From a bacterium SCSIO 12844 (GTDB lineage Bacteria > Pseudomonadota > Gammaproteobacteria > Francisellales > Francisellaceae), in contig CP073743.1 of NCBI GenBank assembly GCA_024397935.1, positions 2,852,001 through 2,916,000 on the forward strand: 64,000 nucleotides of DNA, read 5' to 3'. Positions 1-9,435 of this stretch are shown here, one piece after another (positions within the stretch are counted from its first letter, which is position 1; each line of letters begins with the position of its first letter). The translations under genes and the position numbers were made by a program. Below the pieces are notes generated by a model that ran no database searches, was not told where the DNA came from, and saw only the letters and a program-made list of their open reading frames with translations.

Positions 1-683
1 ATCTTTGGTATCTCAAGCTGGATTTTTTCCAAAGCTTCTGCTAATTTTTCAGCTGCTGGTTTCATAAGCATACAATGAGAAGGAACTGAGACAGGTAAAA
101 TCTGTGCCCTTTTAGCGCCACTTTGTTTTGCTAATTCAGAGGCATTAATCACTGCATTACGCTCCCCTGCAATAACAACTTGCCCTGGTGAGTTAAAGTT
201 AGCTGCTGTAACAATGCCTTCATTAGACGCTTTTTGACATACTTCTATAACTGTTTGATCATCCAAACCTAAAATAGCACTCATCGCACCAACATCAGAA
301 GGTACAGCCTCTTGCATTAACTGACCACGTAAATGCACCAGTTTTAATGCATCAGAAAAATCCAAACTACCTGCTGCAACTAATGCTGAATATTCACCTA
401 AGCTATGCCCTGCCATTAAAGTAGGCTTCAACTCACTTTTAGCTAACAGCAGACGATAAATTGCAATAGAACCTGCAAGTAATGCTGGCTGAGTATATGC
501 TGTTTGAGATAACCTATTCTCATCATTTAAAATAATATTCCACAAATCAAACCCTAAAGCCTCACTTGCCTCATTAAATGTATCTCTAACAAGACTAAAT
601 TCTTGATAATAATCACTTAACATCGCTTTTTTTTGTGAGCCTTGACCTGGAAAAACATATGCAATCTTAGAATTTGCTGACAT
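1..683 (-). CDS. fabD: Malonyl-CoA:ACP transacylase FabD, 3' end cut by window edge
   Basis: Moves malonyl groups from CoA to acyl carrier protein in the cytoplasm, feeding fatty-acid elongation. Translating the minus strand from the ATG at 683 gives an N-terminus with the family's FPGQGSQ motif (about residues 11-17) and the catalytic-serine elbow GHSLGEYSA near residue 93. About 227 residues are present; the family is near 310, so the last quarter lies outside the window. It is the last visible gene of the run yceD-rpmF-plsX-fabH-fabD, 51 bases after fabH, the usual gammaproteobacterial order. Identity is certain from motif and context; only the C-terminus is unseen. Confidence 0.96.
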   Translation of the reverse strand, partial: MSANSKIAYVFPGQGSQKKAMLSDYYQEFSLVRDTFNEASEALGFDLWNIILNDENRLSQTAYTQPALLAGSIAIYRLLLAKSELKPTLMAGHSLGEYSALVAAGSLDFSDALKLVHLRGQLMQEAVPSDVGAMSAILGLDDQTVIEVCQKASNEGIVTAANFNSPGQVVIAGERNAVINASELAKQSGAKRAQILPVSVPSHCMLMKPAAEKLAEALEKIQLEIPK

Positions 684-734
684 AATCTATGATCCTTTAT
701 CCTATTTTTATCAAAAGATAACCTTTAAATTGAC

Positions 735-1703
735 TTAGAATGATAACACCATACCACCCCAAACAAAACCAGCACCAAATGCTTCAATTAACAAATTTTG
801 TTGAGATTGGATTTTGCCACAGTTAACCGCATGATCGAGCGCCAACGGTATGGATGCAGCTGAAGTATTTCCATGATATTGAAGTGTTACAATAACTTGT
901 GATAGTGGTAAAGAAAGCTTCTTAGCTGTTGCTTCTAATATACGTAAGTTAGCTTGATGCGGGACTAACCAATCTAGCTGACTCTGATTAAGCGATGCTT
1001 TTTCTAACAATTCATCGGCCAAAAAACTTAAACGAGCAACCGCTTTTTTAAACACCTTATTACCCTGCATATGTAAAAGTGTTGTCTCTGCATCTTGACC
1101 ATATAACGACTTAGGTAGTGCATTAGGCACATTCAACAACTCAAGATCCTGACCATCACTATGCAATATAGATGCTTTAATGCCATGTTCTTGATCAGCA
1201 CCTAAAACGACAGCACCTGCACCATCACCAAAAAGCACACAGGTTGAACGATCTTTCCAATCAAGCACTCTTGATAAGCGCTCTGCACCAATAACTAAAG
1301 CATACTCAACTGTTTCATTTTCAATATATTGGCGTGCAACATCTAATGCATAAACAAACCCGCCACAAGCGGCACTAATATCAAAGGAAGGCGTACTTTT
1401 GGTACCTAAGCGATGCTGTAATAATGATGCAGTTGATGGCATTAAATAATCAGCAGTACCCGTTGCAACAATAATTAAACCAATATCTTTGGGATCAATT
1501 GCAAGCTTTTTCAATGCATTTTCTGCTGCGTGAAAAGCTAAATCGGTCGTTGACTCTTTTTCTGCTACATGTCTTGAGATAATACCAACACGTTGGCGAA
1601 TCCATTCATCTGAAGTCTCAATAAATTGAGCTAGATCATCATTAGTAACTACCTTTGGAGGTAAATAACTACCTGTAGATAAAATTCTTGCCCTAAGTGG
1701 CAT
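735..1703 (-). CDS. fabH: 3-oxoacyl-ACP synthase III (KAS III, FabH)
   Basis: Condenses acetyl-CoA with malonyl-ACP to start fatty-acid synthesis in the cytoplasm. The 322 residues match the family's usual length of about 317-320. The Cys-His-Asn triad is complete: C113 in SAACGGF, H249 in VPHQAN and N279 in HGNTSAAS. The glycine-rich C-terminal segment FGAGFVWGG is also present. It starts 3 bases after the plsX stop, so the two are probably translationally coupled, and it precedes fabD. Confidence 0.98.
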   Translation of the reverse strand: MPLRARILSTGSYLPPKVVTNDDLAQFIETSDEWIRQRVGIISRHVAEKESTTDLAFHAAENALKKLAIDPKDIGLIIVATGTADYLMPSTASLLQHRLGTKSTPSFDISAACGGFVYALDVARQYIENETVEYALVIGAERLSRVLDWKDRSTCVLFGDGAGAVVLGADQEHGIKASILHSDGQDLELLNVPNALPKSLYGQDAETTLLHMQGNKVFKKAVARLSFLADELLEKASLNQSQLDWLVPHQANLRILEATAKKLSLPLSQVIVTLQYHGNTSAASIPLALDHAVNCGKIQSQQNLLIEAFGAGFVWGGMVLSF

Positions 1704-1706
1704 AAT

Positions 1707-2762
1707 TTATTCTTCCTCTTGCATACGCTGCAATAGCGTACCCACTTCGGCTTGTATTTGGTTAGGCACATCTTTTTTAACTTCTTTTATCGCCTCTGTA
1801 ATAGCCGTAGCAAATGCTGAGGCATCAGCACCACCATGACTTTTAATTACAATACCTCGAAGCCCAAGAAAAGTACCACCATTATATTGACGCGTGTCTA
1901 ATCGTTTTTTTATTTTACGCAAAACAGGTGCCGCACACAATAATGATAATTTAGACAATAAACTAGATGAAAATGCATCTTTGATGATTTTTGATATCAG
2001 TGAAGCAACACCTTCTGTTGTTTTTAATGCTACATTGCCAACAAAGCCATCACAAACAACGACATCAGCGCGATCAAAAAAGATATCATTACCTTCAACA
2101 AAACCAACATAATTAATTGAATCTGTTGCATAAAGCATTTTTGAAGCCTGCTTGATACTATCAAGGCCTTTCATATCTTCTTCGCCAATATTTAACAAAC
2201 CCACTCGAGGTCGATCATTACCTGTCACTGCTGAAACTAAAATACTACCCATCACTGCAAATTGAAACAATTGCTCAGATGTACAATTTACATTAGCCCC
2301 TAAGTCCAACATATAAGTAGATTTCATCTGTCCTGATTCTTTATTCATACCAGGCATAGGGTAAACAATTGCAGGGCGGTCAATATCAGCTAATGTTTTC
2401 AACACAAAACGCGACGTTGCCATTAAAGCACCCGTATTACCAGCACTGACACAAGCATCGGCTTTGGTATCTTTAACTAAATTAATAGCCACGCGCATTG
2501 ATGAATCTTTTTTATTTCGTAATGCAACTGCAGGAGACTCTTCCATAGCAACAACTTCTGAGGCATGTTGAATTACAATTCGATGATCAAATTTAGCAGA
2601 TTTATATAGTTTGAGGGCTTTTTTAAGGCGCTTCTCATCTCCGACAAGAATCACATCAAGCTCAGGATGTTCCTTTAATGCAAAAATAGCAGCAGGAACT
2701 GTCGATTTGATGCCATGATCTCCACCCATAGCATCTATTGAAAGGGTAATACGCTCAGTCAA
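1707..2762 (-). CDS. plsX: Phosphate acyltransferase PlsX
   Basis: Makes acyl-phosphate from acyl-ACP, the donor for PlsY in phosphatidic acid synthesis, as a peripheral membrane enzyme. The 351 residues open with the family signature SIDAMGGDHG and contain VSAGNTGALMA and the late GIVIKSHGGAD segment. The start is a TTG at 2762 behind an AGGTGG ribosome-binding site about 7 bases upstream; no in-frame ATG fits the alignment. The gene lies between rpmF (31 bases) and fabH (3 bases), the standard operon position that links lipid and ribosome gene expression. Confidence 0.97.
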   Translation of the reverse strand: MTERITLSIDAMGGDHGIKSTVPAAIFALKEHPELDVILVGDEKRLKKALKLYKSAKFDHRIVIQHASEVVAMEESPAVALRNKKDSSMRVAINLVKDTKADACVSAGNTGALMATSRFVLKTLADIDRPAIVYPMPGMNKESGQMKSTYMLDLGANVNCTSEQLFQFAVMGSILVSAVTGNDRPRVGLLNIGEEDMKGLDSIKQASKMLYATDSINYVGFVEGNDIFFDRADVVVCDGFVGNVALKTTEGVASLISKIIKDAFSSSLLSKLSLLCAAPVLRKIKKRLDTRQYNGGTFLGLRGIVIKSHGGADASAFATAITEAIKEVKKDVPNQIQAEVGTLLQRMQEEE

Positions 2763-2793
2763 CGTCTACCACCTATAATTCGTTAATTGTTAA

Positions 2794-2976
2794 TTAATCT
2801 TCATCACTATGATTAACCACTTTACGGCCACGGTAATAGCCATCAGGGGTTACATGGTGACGCATATGGACTTCACCTGAAGTTTTATCTACTGATAATG
2901 ATTGCGCTTTTAATGCATCATGTGAGCGACGCATACCACGTTTAGAACGTGTTTTACGATTTTGTTGTACAGCCAT
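2794..2976 (-). CDS. rpmF: 50S ribosomal protein L32
   Basis: Small structural protein of the large ribosomal subunit. The 60-residue product starts [20 protein letters not shown], which is the conserved basic N-terminus of L32, and continues with [14 protein letters not shown]. It has no zinc-binding cysteine pairs, so it is the cysteine-free form. It follows yceD by 57 bases and precedes plsX, the classic order. Confidence 0.98.
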   Translation of the reverse strand: MAVQQNRKTRSKRGMRRSHDALKAQSLSVDKTSGEVHMRHHVTPDGYYRGRKVVNHSDED

Positions 2977-3033
2977 TTTTTATGCTCCTGATCTTTATAT
3001 CTAAAATTTTAAATTATATAAAATTTCAACTAA

Positions 3034-3558
3034 CTATTGCTTTATCATATCGATAAGCCCAGCAAAAGGTCGCCGCACAGTGCTTTGAACCTCTTCATTT
3101 AAGATGCCGTAGTATGCCTTATTTTTATTCAAATCACAATCTTTTAATTCTTTTTTTGCTACCAATGGTAAACTTAATAAAATTTCTTCTTCTATAATCT
3201 CTAAAGGTGAAACCAGCCCATTTTCATCATAAATACAAGGCTCATACTCTGCAGATAGTGCATCTGCCATACGGTCATCTGCAACAACAACTAATTTAAA
3301 TGTTGATTTAACTGGATATTCAAAAGGTTCTAATGTTCTTTGACACTCCAAAACAACTGTTGTTTGAATATTACCCTCAATTACAACAAAACCTTGCCCA
3401 TCAACGCTAAACGACAAAGTAGCATCTATCATATTATCCGTAGCGCACAATGCATCTTCCAAGCGAGGTAGGACACTTTGCGGCACTTTACCCATAAGCA
3501 CTCTCGCTTCTCTAGCAAAACGAGCAGGGTCAATCTGAGTCGGTAATCCAGTTTTCAT
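3034..3558 (-). CDS. yceD: YceD family protein (DUF177), 23S rRNA accumulation protein
   Basis: 174 residues of the DUF177/YceD family, needed in enterobacteria for normal 23S rRNA levels; the molecular activity is unclear. Supporting motifs are the N-terminal PTQIDPARFA, the central cysteine in TTVVLECQRTLEPF and the acidic segment LEIIEEEILLSLPL. In many relatives a second conserved cysteine lies near the C-terminus; here the nearest is in KDCDLNK. Position directly before rpmF supports the call. It is the first gene of the lipid operon, divergent from bcp across 108 bases that should hold both promoters. Confidence 0.9.
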   Translation of the reverse strand: MKTGLPTQIDPARFAREARVLMGKVPQSVLPRLEDALCATDNMIDATLSFSVDGQGFVVIEGNIQTTVVLECQRTLEPFEYPVKSTFKLVVVADDRMADALSAEYEPCIYDENGLVSPLEIIEEEILLSLPLVAKKELKDCDLNKNKAYYGILNEEVQSTVRRPFAGLIDMIKQ

Positions 3559-3666
3559 GTTGCTACACCTTAATAACGTTTACGCCAAATCATAGTTTTA
3601 CTTGATTTTAAACTATCATTATGACAATTTGTTAACTTTGCGAATACTACTACAGGAGCCACACTT

Positions 3667-4131
3667 ATGGCAAGTACATTTTTTGATCAATCAATCCCTC
3701 CGTTTAGTTTACCTATGACATCCGAAAAAACCTTTAGTCTTGATAACTACCATGGTAAGCATCTTGTCATCTACTTCTACCCTAAGGATAGCACACCTGG
3801 CTGCACAAGCGAGTCAAAAGATTTTAGGGACCTATATATCGCTTTTCAAACCAATAATGTAGAGATTATTGGCATTTCGCGTGACAGCATCAAATCACAT
3901 AAAAAATTCAAAGAAAATCTTAAATTACCATTTGAATTAGCTTCTGATAAAGATGAAATTGCTTGCAAATTATTTGATGTGATTAAAGAAAAATCAATGT
4001 TTGGTAAAAAATATATGGGCATTGAACGTAGTACCTTCTTAATCAATCCAGAAGGCAAAGTTACTAAAGAATGGCGAAAAGTCAAAGTTAAAGGTCATGC
4101 TGAAGCCGTATTAAAAGAGATTACAGGGTAA
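3667..4131 (+). CDS. bcp: Thiol peroxidase of the Bcp/PrxQ family
   Basis: Cytoplasmic peroxiredoxin that reduces hydrogen peroxide and organic peroxides. The 154 residues fit the family. The peroxidatic cysteine is C46 in DSTPGCTSES. Most Bcp proteins carry the resolving cysteine five residues later; here that position is K51. The only other cysteine is C100 in IACKLF, so the protein either uses a distant resolving cysteine or works as a one-Cys enzyme. An AGGAG ribosome-binding site lies 9 bases before the ATG. It is followed by mfd on the same strand. Confidence 0.93.
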   Translation: MASTFFDQSIPPFSLPMTSEKTFSLDNYHGKHLVIYFYPKDSTPGCTSESKDFRDLYIAFQTNNVEIIGISRDSIKSHKKFKENLKLPFELASDKDEIACKLFDVIKEKSMFGKKYMGIERSTFLINPEGKVTKEWRKVKVKGHAEAVLKEITG

Positions 4132-4187
4132 ACTTGCCCTTACCCACAAAAACGTTATAATAATAATCGGCAAAAATTCTTGATTAA

Positions 4188-7100
4188 ATGAAAGTTGAAT
4201 CTAAAACTATGTCTTATCTTAAAAACTTACCAAAGCTAAAACCAGCTACTAAACCAATACTCACCTCAGCAGTTGGTAGCGCACGTGCCTTTGTTTTAAA
4301 AGAGTTATATGATCAATATAGTCAAAATCAGCATAGCTTACTTATTATCACTGATAGCTTACAAAAAGCTAATCAGCTCTATGATGAATTAACTTATCTA
4401 GTTGATGAGGATAAAGTTTACTTATTTCCTGATTTGGAGACATTACCTTACGATCGTTTCTCACCTAGTGACGATATTATCTCAGAGCGTTTAAAAACAT
4501 TATATGCACTTAAAAATAGCCAAAATAACTTACTTTTAATTGCGTCAATTACAACTTTACTTAAATATCTACCACCTGTTAATTATCTTGAACAATCAAC
4601 GTTTATTTTAAAATGTCATGATAAATTAAATATTGATCAATACCGCTTAGAACTTGAAAAAAGTGGCTATCATTGTGTCAATCAAGTCAGTAGTCGTGGT
4701 GAATTTGCCATTCGCGGTAGCTTATTTGATATTTTCCCAATGGGTTCTGATTATCCATTTCGTATCGATTTATTTGATGATGAAGTTGACAGTATCCGCA
4801 TCTTTAATATTGATACTCAACGCTCTGAAAAAGCCATCGAATCAATTAACATCCTACCAACAAGAGAAATAAAATTAGAACACAACAGTATTAATCTTTT
4901 TGCTAGTAACTGGCAAGATACATTTAAAGACCGTGGTATTAATGATGAAACCTACCAAGATATTTTAAACAATCGCTATATCGGTGGTATTGAATATTAT
5001 TTGCCCTTGTTTTTTGAAAGCGTTAGTACAATCTGTGACTTTATAAATGATAATACGATCATCGTACACTTAAACCAAACTTTCGATGCAGCTGAACACT
5101 ATTGGCAAGATATCAATCATCAATATGAACAACTCAGATACGATACAACAAAGCCAATTTTAGCACCTGCTTGTGTATTTTCTACACCCATTGAATTTTT
5201 TAGGAAAATTAAATCTTTTCCTCAATTACATATCTATCAGGATGATACTAAAGAAAAAGGCCAATTACTTACATTTAAACCATTAACTGATTTAACTGTA
5301 CACTATCAATTTAAACAACCTTATAAACGTCTACTTGAATTTATTCAATCCAATGACAATCAGAAAATTATTTTTAGTGCTGACTCATTAGGCCGCGCTA
5401 AAATCTTAGAAGAGCAGTTAACTTCATCAAACTTAAAAATTGAGTTTTGTGATACATTTAACCATGCAATGAATGCTAGTTCTAATTTAACTTTGATTCA
5501 TGCGCCATTTAGTCGTGGCTTTCGCTCTGATACTTTATCTTTAATTACAGAAAGTGAGCTATTTAGTAATCATGCACCTAATTATATTAAAAGTAGTAAA
5601 GATAAAAAATATAAAGATCATGAACATACTCAATTAAAAGATTTATCTGATTTAACAGAAGGCTGTGCAGTTGTTCATATTGATTATGGTGTTGGTCGCT
5701 ATGAAGGCTTAACCATACTTGACTTAGGTGCTAAGCCTCAAGAATATTTAACCTTAAACTATGCTAAAGGTGAAAAGCTGTACGTACCGATCCAGTCATT
5801 GAATTTAATCAGCCGCTATAGTGGTACTGAGCTTGAAAATGCACCTTTAAATCAATTAGGTACTGATAAGTGGGATAAAACTAAAGAAAAAGCTGCAAAG
5901 AAAATTCAAGATGTTGCAGCAGAACTACTCGATATTTATGCCCAAAGAGAGTTAAAATCAGGTTTTAGCAACCAATTTTATGAAAAAGATTATTTATCAT
6001 TTGCACAGAAATTTCCATTTGAAACAACCCCCGATCAACAAAAAGCAATTGATGCAGTATTAGCTGATATGCAACAGTCACAACCAATGGATCGCCTAGT
6101 CTGTGGTGATGTTGGTTTTGGTAAAACAGAAGTTGCAATGCGAGCAAGTTTTGTTGCTGTAAATAATAATAAACAAGTTGCTATATTAGTACCGACAACG
6201 CTCTTAGCCCAGCAGCATTATAATAACTTCAGTGACCGTTTTGCCGATAGCGCTATTCGCATTGAAGTTTTATCACGCTTTAAAAGTACTAAAGAGCAAA
6301 ATAATATTTTAAAACAACTTCATTTAGGTCAAATTGATATTATCATTGGCACACATAAATTATTATCACCAACGATTAAATTTGCAAATCTTGGGCTGTT
6401 AATTGTTGATGAAGAGCACCGTTTTGGCGTAAGCCACAAAGAAAAAATCAAAGCATTAAAAACAAATATTGATATTTTAACAATGACAGCAACGCCTATT
6501 CCACGAACATTAAATATGGCCCTATCGAGCATCCGTGATTTATCCATTATATCTACCCCACCATTAAAACGCCTATCTGTTAATACATTTATACGCCAAG
6601 ATCATAGCTCAGTGATTCGTGAAGCCATTACTCGTGAAACATTAAGAGGTGGTCAAGTTTATTACCTACATAATAAAGTCGAGACAATTTTTCAAAGAGC
6701 TGAAAAATTACAAAGTTTATTTCCTGATTTAAAAATTGTTACAGCACACGGTCAAATGCGTGAGAAAGAACTTGAACGTATTATGTTTGATTTCCAACAC
6801 AAACGCTCACATATTCTTGTTTGTACAACCATTATTGAAACTGGAATTGATATTCCTAATGCTAATACGATTATTATCGATCGAGCAGATAACTTTGGAC
6901 TTGCACAACTACACCAATTAAGAGGTCGCGTTGGTCGCTCACATCACCAAGCCTATGCTTATTTATTAACACCACCATGGAAGTCATTAACCAAAGATGC
7001 ACAAAAACGCCTAGAAGCATTAAGTGACCATGAATCCTTAGGCGCAGGCTTTATTCTTGCATCACATGACCTTGAAATTAGAGGTGCTGGCGAACTATTA

Positions 7101-7682
7101 GGTAAAGAGCAAAGTGGTAATATTGAAGGTATCGGCTTTAATTTATATCTTGAGTTACTCAACCGCACTGTAAAAGCTTTAAAAGCTGGCAAAACAGTTG
7201 ATTCGATAGACTTTGATTTAATTAAAAATCATACTGAAGTAGAGCTACGGATAGCAGCTTTAATTCCTGATGATTATATGCCTGATGTTCATCAACGATT
7301 ATCATTATACAAACGTATTGCTTCATCAGAGACACATGCACTACTTAATGACATTAAAATTGAAATGATTGATCGTTTTGGTATTTTACCTGAAGCAACT
7401 AGTCATCTATTTGAGATCTGCCATTTTAAAATCGATGCCAACCAATTTGGTATTGCAAAAATTGAGCTTAATAGCTCAGGTGGCAGAGTAGAGTTTATTG
7501 AACCTTTAATATTTGATCCAATTAATTTAATTAAATATGTCCAAAAAAATCATCAAAATTTTCAACTCTCCCAAAATGGTAGACTTTTAATTAAAGAAAA
7601 ATTACTGACTGCCCAAGAAAGAATAGATTTTGTTAAACAGTTATTAAAACAATTTAGCACTTTTAATTCAGTAGCCGCTTAA
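4188..7682 (+). CDS. mfd: Transcription-repair coupling factor Mfd
   Basis: Displaces RNA polymerase stalled at DNA damage and recruits the UvrABC repair system. The 1164 residues compare with 1148 in E. coli. In order: an N-terminal UvrB-like module, the CarD-like RNA-polymerase interaction domain beginning near GCAVVHIDYGVGRYEGL (about residue 490), the translocase with Walker A GDVGFGKTE (about 640) and DEEH box VDEEHRFG (about 740), RecG-like motif RGRVGR, and the C-terminal TRCF domain with PDDYMPDVHQRLSLYKR. A second ATG at 4209 could be the true start; no strong ribosome-binding site decides between them. Confidence 0.97.
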   Translation: MKVESKTMSYLKNLPKLKPATKPILTSAVGSARAFVLKELYDQYSQNQHSLLIITDSLQKANQLYDELTYLVDEDKVYLFPDLETLPYDRFSPSDDIISERLKTLYALKNSQNNLLLIASITTLLKYLPPVNYLEQSTFILKCHDKLNIDQYRLELEKSGYHCVNQVSSRGEFAIRGSLFDIFPMGSDYPFRIDLFDDEVDSIRIFNIDTQRSEKAIESINILPTREIKLEHNSINLFASNWQDTFKDRGINDETYQDILNNRYIGGIEYYLPLFFESVSTICDFINDNTIIVHLNQTFDAAEHYWQDINHQYEQLRYDTTKPILAPACVFSTPIEFFRKIKSFPQLHIYQDDTKEKGQLLTFKPLTDLTVHYQFKQPYKRLLEFIQSNDNQKIIFSADSLGRAKILEEQLTSSNLKIEFCDTFNHAMNASSNLTLIHAPFSRGFRSDTLSLITESELFSNHAPNYIKSSKDKKYKDHEHTQLKDLSDLTEGCAVVHIDYGVGRYEGLTILDLGAKPQEYLTLNYAKGEKLYVPIQSLNLISRYSGTELENAPLNQLGTDKWDKTKEKAAKKIQDVAAELLDIYAQRELKSGFSNQFYEKDYLSFAQKFPFETTPDQQKAIDAVLADMQQSQPMDRLVCGDVGFGKTEVAMRASFVAVNNNKQVAILVPTTLLAQQHYNNFSDRFADSAIRIEVLSRFKSTKEQNNILKQLHLGQIDIIIGTHKLLSPTIKFANLGLLIVDEEHRFGVSHKEKIKALKTNIDILTMTATPIPRTLNMALSSIRDLSIISTPPLKRLSVNTFIRQDHSSVIREAITRETLRGGQVYYLHNKVETIFQRAEKLQSLFPDLKIVTAHGQMREKELERIMFDFQHKRSHILVCTTIIETGIDIPNANTIIIDRADNFGLAQLHQLRGRVGRSHHQAYAYLLTPPWKSLTKDAQKRLEALSDHESLGAGFILASHDLEIRGAGELLGKEQSGNIEGIGFNLYLELLNRTVKALKAGKTVDSIDFDLIKNHTEVELRIAALIPDDYMPDVHQRLSLYKRIASSETHALLNDIKIEMIDRFGILPEATSHLFEICHFKIDANQFGIAKIELNSSGGRVEFIEPLIFDPINLIKYVQKNHQNFQLSQNGRLLIKEKLLTAQERIDFVKQLLKQFSTFNSVAA

Positions 7683-7770
7683 AAATAATGCAACCTCTGA
7701 TTGAACGAATATGTAAATTTCAGTAAGCTATAGCCAAACTTAGCTTGTGCTAAAAAATAAAGGTAACTAT

Positions 7771-8301
7771 ATGCTTAAAGCACTTATTAAAGTAATACTC
7801 TATTTTAGCTTTATTATGCTAAGTGCCTGCGCATCAAACAACACCAATACCAATCCGATACCAACATCACTTGATCAAGTTGCAGCCAATCAAAAACTCT
7901 ATCAATCTAATATTCCTAAAGATAGCACGATCTCTGCTGAAGCAGCTTATCAAAAAGGTGTTGATTACACTACAGGTGAAAATAATACAACACCAGATCT
8001 AATCGCTGCAGTTAACTGGATTAAATACTCTGCAAGTAAAGGTTATGCTGAAGCTCAATTTAAACTTGGTTTAATGTATTTACAAGGTATTGGCGTACCT
8101 GTAAATAAAAAAAATGCTTTTTTATCAATGCTAATTGCAGCCCAATCTGGCCAACCACAAGCACAGTATTATTTAAGCTACTTCTACCTTAAAGGCATTG
8201 GTACTGAAGAGAATTTTATTTTAGCTGACTATTGGCTATCTCAAGCAAAGCAAAATGGCGCCATTATTGAACGGCTAAATTTAAAACATATCGATCAATA
8301 A
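7771..8301 (+). CDS. Sel1-repeat lipoprotein
   Basis: Predicted outer- or periplasm-facing lipoprotein with two Sel1-type tetratricopeptide-like repeats, a protein-interaction scaffold. I chose the ATG at 7771 because an AAAGG site lies 7 bases upstream; an in-frame GTG at 7747 has none. The product (176 residues) opens with a lysine, a hydrophobic stretch and the lipobox LSAC at about residues 18-21. The repeats carry AEAQFKLGLMYLQGIGV and AQYYLSYFYLKGIGT with the typical 36-residue spacing. Ligand unknown. It stands alone between mfd and the aspartoacylase-like gene. Confidence 0.82.
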   Translation: MLKALIKVILYFSFIMLSACASNNTNTNPIPTSLDQVAANQKLYQSNIPKDSTISAEAAYQKGVDYTTGENNTTPDLIAAVNWIKYSASKGYAEAQFKLGLMYLQGIGVPVNKKNAFLSMLIAAQSGQPQAQYYLSYFYLKGIGTEENFILADYWLSQAKQNGAIIERLNLKHIDQ

Positions 8302-8415
8302 GCTATATTCCTATGTTATTGCATTATTGTATGCGGTATGGCCAACGGTTGAATCGATATACCCTTTAATGTTAGCATATGCACCATTAGCTCAAAATCT
8401 TTGTTAAGGCTTTTT

Positions 8416-9432
8416 ATGAAAAATCATACACTAAAAATATGTAATGCAAATATTCATCCAGGTGAAAAAGCCACCTTAGCCTTACCATTACCTGAGCAAT
8501 ACTCTTGTTCTCCTATGTATATGCCAATTAAAGTGATTAATGGTAAACATGAAGGGCCATGCCTATTAACATTTGCAATGATTGATGGTAATGAGTTTAA
8601 TGGGCTTGAAATTACTAATCAACTTTATGATATCATTGAACCTAGTGGGCTTAATGGCACAATGATTATCATTCCAGCATTAAATGTTTATGGTCTTACA
8701 CATTATCCTAAAACTACGCCTTCAGGCGTTTCAATTGATAATAGCTTTCCAGGTAATGAAACAGGTAACTTTAGTGAACGAATCGCCTATATTTTTACAG
8801 AAGAAATTCTTAAAAAAGCAGACTACTGCATTGAATTACAGACAGGGTCACTTAACCATGAAATTTTACCTCAAGTTTATTGTAACTTTGATAATGCAAA
8901 AACTAAAAACCTAGCTAAAGCCTTTCAAGCACCGGTAATAACTGAAGTTGAAACCTCCAAAAGTGCACTAAGACAAACGACGGAAAATCTCAATATTCCA
9001 TTGTTAGTTTATGAGGCAGGTGAAGCAATGCGCTTTGATCAAGAAGCGATTACAACTGGCTTAGAGGGTGTGCTTAATGTTATGCGCAAAATCAAGATGA
9101 TTGACGAAGAAGCTGATGATCAAGTCTCTCCTTTATTCTCTAAAGATGAAGATTGGCTAACCTCACCTTCATCAGGTATTTTACATACTGAAGTAAGCCT
9201 TGGCGAGTATATTAAAAAAGGAGAAAAGATTGCGCGGCTTTCTGACCCATTTAGTAATGAAAATACAACCGTTGTTAAATCGCATATTGATGGTGTTATC
9301 GTTGGCATTAATCGATCACCTTTAATTCAAGAAGGTGCTTCTATTTTTAAAATTGATTCATTTATTGATAATGTTAAAGCTGAAGCATTAATCGAAGAGT
9401 GGGAAGAATCACAGCCAGATATAAACGAGTAA
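8416..9432 (+). CDS. Succinylglutamate desuccinylase/aspartoacylase-like protein lacking zinc ligands
   Basis: 338 residues with the overall layout of the AstE/aspartoacylase branch of the M14 fold: an early [HG-D/N-E] loop, a mid SFPG segment, a DLHT-like strand, and a C-terminal barrel-sandwich region (SPSSGILHTEVSLGEYIKKGE). Active members bind zinc with H-x2-E and a later H. Here the first motif reads IDGNEFNG (His replaced by Asp), the NR-SFPG motif reads DNSFPG, and DLHT reads ELQTG (His replaced by Gln). Hydrolase activity is therefore doubtful. Start ATG 8416 follows AAGG by 6 bases. The stop is 3 bases before an MFS carrier gene, so the pair is co-translated. Confidence 0.75.
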   Translation: MKNHTLKICNANIHPGEKATLALPLPEQYSCSPMYMPIKVINGKHEGPCLLTFAMIDGNEFNGLEITNQLYDIIEPSGLNGTMIIIPALNVYGLTHYPKTTPSGVSIDNSFPGNETGNFSERIAYIFTEEILKKADYCIELQTGSLNHEILPQVYCNFDNAKTKNLAKAFQAPVITEVETSKSALRQTTENLNIPLLVYEAGEAMRFDQEAITTGLEGVLNVMRKIKMIDEEADDQVSPLFSKDEDWLTSPSSGILHTEVSLGEYIKKGEKIARLSDPFSNENTTVVKSHIDGVIVGINRSPLIQEGASIFKIDSFIDNVKAEALIEEWEESQPDINE

Positions 9433-9435
9433 CTT

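Noticed and set aside
1894-2112. 72-residue plus-strand reading frame
   Set aside because: Lies wholly inside plsX on the other strand, without a ribosome-binding site or recognisable motif.
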